Below, piece after piece: positions 55,713 through 64,000 of a DNA stretch of 64,000 bases; the first letter of the stretch is position 1, and every line of letters begins with the position of its first letter. The stretch spans positions 369,215,667-369,279,666 of the forward strand of contig NC_081415.1 in assembly GCF_030272615.1 (NCBI RefSeq). Direction: 5' to 3'. Source of the DNA: Cryptomeria japonica (taxonomy: Eukaryota; Streptophyta; Pinopsida; Cupressales; Cupressaceae). A program made the translations under genes and the position numbers. Under the pieces are notes generated by a model. The model was not told the DNA's origin, did no database searches, and saw nothing but the letters and a program-made list of their open reading frames with translations.

Positions 55713-58100
55713 ATGAGTGGTCCACCTATTCGACATGAGCCGACAATTCATGAAATTCTCCTTTAGGACCAGGATTGTGAACCAATATTTAGGAACAGTG
55801 GATGGTTGGATTATTTCTTAAATTTGATGGTGTTTAATGAAGAAATTTCTAGGGAATTTACCCGCACACTGTCAAATGGAGAGGCTCAGGTAAAAGGTTT
55901 AAGAGTCGTGGTTACAGAGGAAAGGATAGCAGAGGTAACTAGGCTACCAATAGATGGGGAGAAGTACTCAGAGTCCAAGGATGTATGCAGTGCAAGAGCA
56001 TAATTTACACATCCAAGAGACCCCCCATTAGTGGTAGATAGACAAGGAGCTAGGAAAGAATCCCTTCTGCCTGAATGGAAATCAATAGCATTGTATGTTT
56101 GAAAATATTTAACCTATGAAGGAAGGCTTTCATGTCTGCATTCTCATCATTTCAAGCTCCTAAGTCATCTACACCATGAAAGAGAGATGAACATTCCAAA
56201 ACTATTGTACAACCTTCTTTCTATAAGTGCAACAAAGACCCAAAAAGGTAGGCCTCACTCTGTTTCTTACCATTGTCTAATTAAGCTTTTAGTTGAAAAA
56301 TCCTTGAGAGATGTTTCTCCAATGCTTTGGAATGAATTTGTTGAAACTAGAATGTTTAGGGTTGAGAACTTAGTTATAGAGAAACCACTTCCATCTTAGG
56401 AACAAGAAAACCTTGTAGAACTTGGTTCCCATCTTGAACCCTCATCCTCGTTGAAATCCTCAGAACAAAATCTTCTTGTAGCAGAGGAACCCTTACAAAA
56501 AGAAGCTACAATAGGGGTTCCTCCTCAAGGTTCAAGAAAAACTAGGGTTGCCACATGAAAGGAAAAGGGCAAATAAAAACAAGTTGATATAGAGCATAAG
56601 GACAAGAGAAGTAAAAATAAGAATGTACCCCCTCCTGCGGCCAAGAAGAGAAAAATTGTAAAACCAGTTCCTGTAGTAATTGCTGAAGTAGTTGAAGAAT
56701 TGACTACAGGAAGTAGTCTTGCAGTTGAAAAAGGAAAATCTCGAAGAAGTAGTGGTAGGCTTCGTGAAAAGTTTAAAAGCTAAGACCAACCCACATAGCC
56801 ACATATTACAATCCTGATTGACTCCCCAAAACAAGAACAACATAGTCCACTCCACGATGAATCCCTCCTTCTCCACCAAATGAACCTAAGAGAGACCATG
56901 AAGAAGAAGAAGAACTGCAAAAATATTGAGGAAGAACATGAATTACAGCTTTAGGAAGAAGGGGAACTCCAGGATATTGAGTAGCCTCAGAAGGAAGTAG
57001 GTTTTGAAAGACTGGACAACTTAGCATTTGCTGTAGAGCAGGTCATTGAAGCAGGGGGCAAAGTAGAAAGTAAGAAACCTAAAGCACCTGTTCATAGGCC
57101 ACCTACTTTCCTTACTATTCATGCAGTAGGACTTTCTCTTTATGAGGATTGAGAACTAGAAAAGGTAAAAATGCAAATGATAATTGATTACCAAAAGAAA
57201 GTTATTGAGCAAAAGGACGAGGAAATATCCCAGCTTAAAGCTAAGGTGGAAACAATAGCCACCATGGTACCACAACTGATGCAATGCCGAGCTCCTCCTT
57301 GTGTTTACTCTCTATCCTTAAAAGAACAACACATTAGCTTACAAATGATGAGGATTGTTAGAGATTTAAGTCCCTCATTACAAACACCAGAAGAATTTTA
57401 TAGTGCTTTTCAGACATCTCCTACAACAATCAAGAATCTACTCTGTGAACTATATGTGCATAATTATGCTGTTCCTGATGATGTTGATTGGAACCCTCTC
57501 CTTTACATTGGAGATATCCAATTGACGACTCTTATGTCGTGGATGCAGAATGAGATATCAAGGGGAGAACAGTTTCAGGAACATCACAAGGAAGAGCTTG
57601 AGCTTTCATTACCCTTAAAGTTTGAATCAAGGGAACCTAGGCGGCTTTACTTTGATTGGCAGATGATTGTATACGAACCAGATTATGCAAAGGAAATCCT
57701 ACCCTTAAGGGAATAAGTGTATGGAGAATATGAACAAATGGCTCCAAGGGAATGACAAGAGGCAATAAGACATGTAGTCTAGCACTGGAACAACCTAACA
57801 GATGAGCTGAAACAATCTGAGCCACACTTTGCACAAAATTACCATGAAACATTAAACAAAGCACCCAAGTATATGCACTTGGGAAGAACAAAGGGACAAC
57901 ATTGGTGCCTCTCAACTTTCAGCCTCCAATCCTCCTATGGCCATTAATGGGATGCATGGAAAATGATCCACCATTGAAGAAAATGAAAGGATTCTACTGG
58001 ATCTTATCTACATGCGGTTCTGGACAGGTTACCCCAGGCAATTTACGAATCAATGCTAGAATCCAAAATTTTCCTGTTGTTGGAGGATCAACAAGAAGTT
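55713..58100 (+). pseudogene. element D third ORF (envelope-position, unknown function)
   Basis: ATG 55713 (MSGPPIRHEPTIHEILL) opens about 790 codons in one frame, broken by stops, that run into the polypurine tract. The N-terminal domain includes WLDYFLNLMVFNEEISREFT, VVVTEERIAEVTRLPIDGEK, KYLTYEGRLSCLHSHHFKLL and HHEREMNIPKLL. A Lys-rich middle (56550-56770) follows, then a coiled coil (VIEQKDEEISQLKAKVETIA, 57180-57260), a domain with QTPEEFYSAFQTSPTTIKNL, and a tail (HWNNLTDELKQSEPHFAQNY). I see no clear signal peptide or membrane anchor, so envelope is a positional label for Athila-type third ORFs. The N-terminal domain resembles the ORF in the LINE-like insert at 28442-30162. Confidence 0.7.
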
Positions 58101-58114
58101 AGGTTAGGGGGAGA
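58101..58114 (+). other. element D polypurine tract
   Basis: AGGTTAGGGGGAGA directly before the 3' LTR. Confidence 0.85.
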
Positions 58115-59291
58115 TGGTGAGCCTAAATAATGACACTATCTTGATAGATTTTTGATACAATACTCCTGCCTAGGTCTTATGATTAGATGAGATTTGGATT
58201 ATAATACTCTTTTAAGTTGATACCTTTTAAGTGTTTTTGAAACTGGTTTAACTTATACCTAAGGATGTCATGTAATGATCTATCTATGCAAATATCTAAA
58301 AATAATTATTAATATGGTTTACATTATGTCATGTTAGCATTAGTATATACACATGTTTGTTGTGCATTAATATCATGATGCAGGGTCAGCAAAGGCGAAG
58401 TAAGGACAAATGGCAGTTCAAAAGATCATCAAATACATAACCGCAACACAAACCCAGCCAAAGAAATGCAATAATGATCAGAACCACTTGATCGGTTCTT
58501 CAACAGATTGATTTATGAACATTTACAACTATTCTTAGTGGAGCTTATATCTAGGAGGCTAGTCATGCTATATTTTCTTAGCTGCAGGACAAATGTTGTT
58601 CTATTGTCCTACGTTGACTTCTTCTCTTGTTAATAAATCTTGTTCACCTATTTTGTAGGGACGTGGTTGATCAGTTAGAAGTTTGTTATAATTTTTCCTA
58701 TAAATAAAGGGATCTCTCTCCTCTCAGGGATAATAGAGACCGACCTTAGTATCTTGTAATACACTATCTTTTGGTACTGTTTTATGTATTTTTCCAATTA
58801 AGATGAAATAAAAAGATCAATGCGATTTTGAATTATTAGATAATTGTAATCTGAAGCTCTTGAGATACTCACTCAAGGGGGCCCACTTGGTGAGTAATCC
58901 TTTGTATGTTTCAGTTAATTCATACTTCCGTAGTAGTTGTTTCTGCAGCTGTCTATTCTTGCAACCACAACAACAGAGTAGTTCCTGCTACTTGTCAGAA
59001 CTTTATTATTTATTAAGTAGTTGTTTAAAGTAATTTCCACTTGTAAGATTAAAGTATTAGTTTACTTGAAATTCTGTGTGTTTACCTTAAGAAGAATTTC
59101 CTTTCCTGTAGTAATATAGGATGGCTGCAATATGAACTTGGTGCACACATAGTGCTGGCCCATTTCAAGTTTACGTCCTTGGTTGATAACTAAATGAGCC
59201 TTTGCCACAGGAAAAGTTAGCTATTTAAGAATATTCAATCTCTGAATTATGATTTATTACCTAGTTACCATTCTAGTTGTGAGGACAACCA
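58115..59291 (+). repeat. element D 3' LTR
   Basis: 1177 bp, collinear with 48252-49462, TATA at 58699-58708, ends GACAACCA and is followed by ATTGG. Confidence 0.9.
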
Positions 59292-59328
59292 ATTGGGGCA
59301 TACTAGGGCATAATTTTTTGTATTATTC

Positions 59329-59362
59329 TTTGAAACAATGCCTAAAAATGCATTGTCTTAAA
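59329..59362. other. element B terminal hairpin
   Basis: Arms TTTGAAACAATGC and GCATTGTCTTAAA around an 8-base loop. With the preceding GGGGCATA (59295-59302), it aligns with element C just before its polypurine tract. B's own tract is no longer recognisable after it. Confidence 0.55.
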
Positions 59363-59469
59363 TAATTACCATTAATAGATGGGTAAAAATACAAGACTTC
59401 AACTTTAAAGAATTTTCAACACTTCATCTTCAAAGAATTTGAACACTACAACTCACCTCAATTGGCTTT

Positions 59470-60215
59470 ACATAACTATCAAATGTGGAAGATGAAGTAG
59501 TTCAAGTGTTGTATCGACATTACAAAATTGTCTTGACAAATTGGCATCGACATTACATGTTTTAGTTCATTGTATCTGTGAACTTTAAGAATTTCAATGA
59601 GTATAATCTATTTTGTCTCAAGTCAATGTCCACATATTTTGCATGCACGTCTACCAATATTGTTGGTGTACTACATTATTCAAGTAATATTATATTTAAT
59701 AACTAAAAAAAAATATATGTATACTTTTAAAAACCTTTAAAAAACTACTATGATGTATAAAAATACCATAGAGACTTACTTTTTTACAATATACATTTAA
59801 TTTTTATTTAAAATGTAAATTAAATTTAAGCCTTTAAGGCTGTTTTTTCAACAAACTATATAATATTTTTAATTAAAAATATACTTCTTAATATTTACAT
59901 TGGGAGACATTCTTATACACTCACAACATGCCTGTGTACATAAAAAAACAACAATTACAAAAGTATGGTGGTTACAATCGCATATTATTCAAAATTTAAA
60001 ATGTGGAAGATGAAGCAGTTCAAGTGTTGTATCAACATTACAAAATTGTCTTAGCAAATTGGTATCGACATTGCATGTTTGAGTTCATTGTTTCTATGAA
60101 CTTTAAGAATTTCAATGAGTATAATCTATTTTGCCTTGTCAATGTCCACACATTTTACATGCATGTCTACCAATATTGTTGTTGTACTACATTATTCAAG
60201 TAATATTATATTTAT
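59470..60215. repeat. 220-bp direct duplication
   Basis: 59479-59700 and 59998-60215 match closely (both start AAATGTGGAAGATGAAG and end TTCAAGTAATATTATATTTA). The plus-strand frame EDEAVQVLYQHYKIVLANW is shared. The ends are not TG/CA and no primer site lies between, so an LTR pair is unlikely; local segmental duplication fits. Confidence 0.7.
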
Positions 60216-60315
60216 GTTTTGATGGATGTCCATGCATTAATGCCAACCAGTGGAGGGAAGGAAGGATTGCATTTTGGAGATCCTCATTTAGAACTTGTGT
60301 AAGTACAATATATTT
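60216..60315 (+). pseudogene. exon-like fragment with splice donor
   Basis: The frame MDVHALMPTSGGKEGLHFGD, then PHLELV, ends at a TGT|GTAAGTAC splice-donor-like site (60297-60306). It reads like a genuine protein segment but I cannot name it. It may be a captured gene fragment. A chance frame is possible. Confidence 0.3.
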
Positions 60316-60990
60316 TCCATCATTCTTTGAAAGATTTGCCAATTTATTGTGTAAGAATGTATTGTATTACTTGTGGGACCACTTTTATCCTACTGGATCT
60401 CTATTTTTGGTCCCAATAGGTACAAAGAAATAGCATCTGATTCTAGGGTCATGTCCAAACTTTCATTTATTATGTGGTAATGGGAGGTTTTGGTATCTGT
60501 AAGATGATGGCACAAAGTTTAACTCACTTAACATACCCTGTAGTTGTAAATTTTAATCAAAATTATTGATCTTTTACACATTTAATTAGGATAAAAATAC
60601 ACAATATAAGAAAATCATAGATTTGATTTGTGTCAGCTAATGGGGCATATTTTAATTTACAGCTATGGCCGAAACCCAAACATGGACAAGGCAAGACAAT
60701 AATCCCAATCTTCTTGAAAAAGAAGTGATTTAGAACCTCCTACTTCAACAAGAGAAGGGAAGCATGGTGCATTTATAATCTCTCAGACTTTTAGGGCTAC
60801 ACTCATTATTACAGCTTGGTACTTTTCCAATATTGGTGTATGATTGCTTTAGAAGTACCTTCTTAGTTTCTTTGTTCCTCTAATACCCTAAAAATGGTCA
60901 TCTAAACCATGGGCCCCTAATACCCTAAAAATGGTCATCTAAACCATGGGCCCCTAATCTCGACAACATCACCAAGGTCCTAACCAAAGG
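60316..60990. other. unassigned, with 37-bp tandem duplication
   Basis: No gene. 60880-60916 and 60917-60953 are identical tandem copies (containing AATGGTCATCTAAACCATGG). Confidence 0.6.
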
Positions 60991-60999
60991 CAATTAAAT

Positions 61000-62100
61000 C
61001 AACTTTGAGCACACAATTAATTAATTCTTCAATCATTAAATGTCACATGGCAAGTGAATTATTCTGTATTAATTAAATATTTATTTAATTAATTAAATCA
61101 TTCCATGTAAATCATTTTGATCAATTATCCTATTTAATTTATTAAATATCCTAGCATATTTAATTAATTAATAAATTTGCCATTAATCATAAAAAAAGGA
61201 ATTAATTTATTACAAAAGAGGAATTAATCACAAAGCAAGAGTTAAATTGAAAATAAAATAAAAGAATTGAATTGAAAGAGAAATCAAACTTGAGATATCA
61301 TTTCTTCTTCTAAATTGATATAACTTGAAATCAGAAAAGCAATTAAATGAATTATTAATCATTCTTTAAAATTGGAACTCAGAGCTTTTGAGAAAAGAAG
61401 TTTAGTTGCATTGAAAAGACTCTTTTCTTGAATAAACCAAAGAAATCACACGGAATTACCTATTTTTATCTCAAGTGCATAGAATTAATTGAATTTTATC
61501 TCCAATGCAAACTCGAACTTATAATCTGAATGCATTTCAATCAAACTATAATTGGAATCTATCTCAAGGTTAACTGAATATGATCTCTCAATTATTTTAA
61601 TTATCTTAAATTATGCTTTTTCTTGAATAATCTCAATTGCTCGTTGCTAATTAATCTTGACCGTTGGTCTCTCTTGTGATTCTCTATAAATTCAGCCTTC
61701 ATCTCTCATTCAAAACACCCTGGAGATTTATTGTTATTATACAGTTTTTGCTATGGAGTCATTGAAGATATTGTGCTTGCTTTTTTGAGATTATTACATC
61801 TTAGTTTAGCTTTTTGCATAGAGTTCAATCATGATTTCTTGAATTCATATAGCTTACTATTCACCCATCTAGCATAGTCTTGCATCCATTTAGCTTAATA
61901 TCATGCTCATATAGATTAAATCCTTCGTCTTGGTGTAGTCTCATCACTGGTATTGCTTATACAAATATGAGAGCAAGTCTATACTCGCATCTTTTAGAAG
62001 GCAATTGGTTGATTTGTTATGGTTTTATTATTCATGCTTATATCTGTCTAACCATACATGTAATGACTTAATTGAAGTGTTGTGTCTTATAGCTTGCAGA
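61000..62100 (+). repeat. LTR-like region with TATA box
   Basis: An AT-rich first part full of TTAATTAAT strings, as in element C's LTR, leads to CTCTATAAATTCAGCC (TATA 61685-61690), then CATCTCTCATTCAAAACACC and a T-rich body with CATTTAGCTTAATATCATGC. The layout resembles a Tat-type LTR. No partner copy or primer site was found, so it could be a solo LTR or the remains of element B's 3' LTR. Confidence 0.35.
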
Positions 62101-63705
62101 TACTTATTCCACTTTTCACACACACAACCTCCAGTATGCATACTATATTTAATGGTCCAGTCATACTTACTGATAATGAAGGGACAAAACCACAATAGGG
62201 TTTTATTGGAATATTTTCATAAACTGCTCTTTATCATCCTCTATTTTTACCTCGCTTCGCTCTGAGATTTGCGAATTGGCTCATGCTCTTTCCCAATTTT
62301 GGAAATGTGACCTTGCTTCTTAATGCTTATTTATCTAGATCACATGCTCCTGAGACTTGATAGTCTTCTCTACTAATCCTCTTGACTGTGAATAGCCTAT
62401 ATCATGAACTATAAATGCTGCTCTTATATGATTGAGAACCTTTCATTGATGCCCTTTTGTGATCTTGAGATGGAACAAATTTGAAGGGTATTCTTCAATG
62501 CGAATATGAATGCAAATATATGTATCCTATTCTCTTTTCTTGGAGATCTACTCATTAACTGTTTTACATGCGTGATTTGGAACTATAAATTTCTTATGAG
62601 CAGATAAATAATAATTAAATCAAGAATATTTGAAATGCTTTTTCTTACTATATCTTAAATTATGGAAGTTTAATCATACAACACATTCACCTTTTAGTAC
62701 ATTAGATTTTCATGATAATAGACTCTTCTAAGACTATCAGGAACTGGAGAATACAAAGAGCTCAAACTCTACATTGAGGTGCAACATGACCTTGTTTCAG
62801 CTATGAGAAAGAGGGGAATAAAAGAGTGAGTAGGAATTACAAGAATATCCATGTCTTTTAGCTACCTCTACATCTCTTGGCGGTGTCATAGGCTTTTTTT
62901 TGCATGCGAAATTATGAGATAACCTTTTGCATGCTCTTAAAACCGGAGATGTACTGAATGAAAACCCTCTTGTTTAAATATATCCTGAAGATGTATGCAT
63001 TAATTAAGGCTAAGAATTCTCTTGAACTTCTGTTAGAGGTCTCGAACAATCATGGGGACTATTAATAGATCTACAAACTAGAGTTTACTCATGAAAACTA
63101 GGGTTTTCATGCTTTCCACGCAACAATTTACTCTTTTGTTTATCTTTAATTTCTTATTCCTTGGCTCGTGGTAAAAAAAATTTCCCACCAAAAACTAATT
63201 CAATGTGCTTTGGGATTGAAAGGTTATTGCATGAATGAAATTACTTTACTTTAAACTTTCCCTTCTATCTAGCTTTTAATTTCCCTCCTTTACTTTGGCA
63301 AAATTGACTTTTGGAAAATAAAGAATATATCATTAAAGTAAAGTGCTCTTCCTCTTATTAGGATATTGACTTCTAGTAAAGGCAATTATAACTGTCAATA
63401 CCCCTTTTAATTTCTTTTACAAGAAGGCATCTAATTACACAAAGATTCCAAAGGCACCCTTAATGTGAAAATTTGATTCCAAATGTGAAAATTTGACTAT
63501 AGGTACAATATAAAAAAAGATGCTATATCTATGCATATCTATCCATCCCACAAAAATCTATATACAAAATGCTAAGACAACTAACACCCCAACTAACTAC
63601 AAACAACATAAAATATATATTTTTCAATCATTCAAGAAGGCCTCCAACTACCTGAGATAGATATACATAATATTTACCAAAATAAACAAAAAAGAAGCAT
63701 AAGTT
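62101..63705. other. gene-free AT-rich stretch
   Basis: Nothing recognised on either strand; open frames are short and of biased composition. Confidence 0.4.
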
Positions 63706-63709
63706 GTTA

Positions 63710-63915
63710 TCAAATTACTTTCGGCTTCTTGGTTTGTTTCTTTTCCCACAAGTCATTGTCCTTGAAGTGTCTCTGCGATTCTTCATTGGAATCAACCTCA
63801 CACTGCTCTGCCTCCCATTTTTTAAAGCACTCCACCCCACCAATGCCTCCTCGTCGAAAGAATCTCGCTAGAAGAAAAATGGGTGCAAGGACGGTGTGAA
63901 CTCTGGCATGTCCAT
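63710..63915 (-). pseudogene. terminal exon-like fragment of an unknown gene
   Basis: On the minus strand MDMPEFTPSLHPFFF, a stop, then RDSFDEEALVGWSALK lead to an A-run. Shifting one base there gives WEAEQCEVDSNEESQRHF and KDNDLWEKKQTKKPKVI ending in TGA at 63710. The acidic-then-basic tail looks like a real protein C-terminus. The stop and frameshift suggest a decayed copy. Family not recognised. Confidence 0.35.
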
Positions 63916-64000
63916 CTAGCTGCCACTATTGGCTCAAAACCCTTCCCTAGGAATTGAGATGACAATGAATACATTTACTCATCACACACATAAGACTCAT

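Larger units (their letters stand above)
48252..59291 (+). mobile_element. element D: Athila-like Ty3/gypsy element
   Basis: LTRs 48252-49462 and 58115-59291 begin TG(A/G)TGAGCC and end GACAACCA. The target duplication ATTGG (48247-48251, 59292-59296) is perfect. It has a tRNA-Asp primer site and gag-protease-RT-RNase H-integrase, then a ~570-base gap and a long envelope-position ORF running into the polypurine tract. Nearly all coding text stays in one frame with scattered stops; the exception is 51338-51571, in another frame. About 26 differences in the first ~410 aligned LTR bases put its age near that of C and well below A. tRNA-Asp priming plus a third ORF fits the Athila lineage. Confidence 0.9.
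13638..59362 (+). mobile_element. element B: old Tat/Ogre-like Ty3/gypsy element, interrupted by C and D
   Basis: Gag (13638-15166) stops at the insertion of C, and the gag C-terminus, protease, RT, archaeal-type RNase H and integrase resume at 36216-41760. Then come a non-coding region matching C's, an antisense PMD relic (about 45700-47470) and a motif array (47555-47795). After element D the sequence GGGGCATA and a hairpin (59329-59362) match C's bases just before its polypurine tract, so B resumes and nearly ends there. LTRs could not be found: the 5' end may be truncated, and the 3' LTR is replaced or unrecognised (a candidate LTR-like region lies at 61000-62100). It is older than C and D, since both sit in it and its catalytic motifs are widely lost. 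Confidence 0.7.

Noticed and set aside
59479-60215. LTR pair of a small element
   Set aside because: The duplicated segments lack TG/CA ends, a primer site and a polypurine tract.

Overview
The window looks like a stretch of intergenic chromosome from a large-genome seed plant, possibly a gymnosperm. That placement is an inference from the density and age of the retroelements, not from a marker gene. No intact cellular gene is visible. Nearly everything that can be assigned is LTR-retrotransposon or LINE-like DNA in nested layers. Point changes between paired copies are mostly C/T and G/A transitions, as expected when methylated, silenced repeats decay.

Layout. (A) 1290-9049: a non-autonomous Ty1/copia-like element (+ strand) with 1153-bp LTRs and a Met-tRNA primer site. 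It has a decayed gag with four zinc knuckles, no recognisable protease, RT or integrase, and a roughly 1,000-codon reading frame of unknown function. A 373-bp TRIM/SMART-type element sits inside its gag. 9110-10320 holds ~110-bp repeats arranged in a ~222-bp higher-order pattern. 12137-12750 holds a LINE ORF1-like zinc-knuckle relic. (B) 13638 to about 59362: an old Tat/Ogre-like Ty3/gypsy element (+ strand) split by two insertions. (C) 15167-36215: a second, giant Tat-like element (- strand, about 21 kb including its own insert) lying in B's gag. It has LTRs, an extended tRNA-Trp primer site, gag, protease, RT, archaeal-type RNase H, integrase and an antisense plant-mobile-domain (PMD) pseudogene. 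28284-31209 is a LINE-like insertion in C's gag, with a perfect 21-bp target duplication, an RNase H domain and a fairly well-kept extra ORF. (D) 48252-59291: an Athila-like Ty3/gypsy element (+ strand) with a perfect 5-bp target duplication, a tRNA-Asp primer site, gag-pol and a long envelope-position ORF. It sits in the 3' end of B. The right end holds a duplicated 220-bp segment, an LTR-like promoter region and two exon-like scraps.

The most interesting signal is shared by B and C. Both carry an antisense PMD gene between integrase and the 3' LTR. Directly upstream of that gene each has an array of a short motif, roughly CAAWWGYG in the gag-pol sense, repeated about every 20 bp. C has a second such array just inside its other LTR, in the opposite orientation, so each of its two opposing transcription units begins with the same kind of array. 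Both elements also keep a hairpin beside the polypurine tract and a 47-bp non-coding block after integrase. My working hypothesis is that the PMD protein and the arrays form a self-regulatory module, comparable in layout to subterminal repeats of DNA transposons. It needs comparison with intact relatives.
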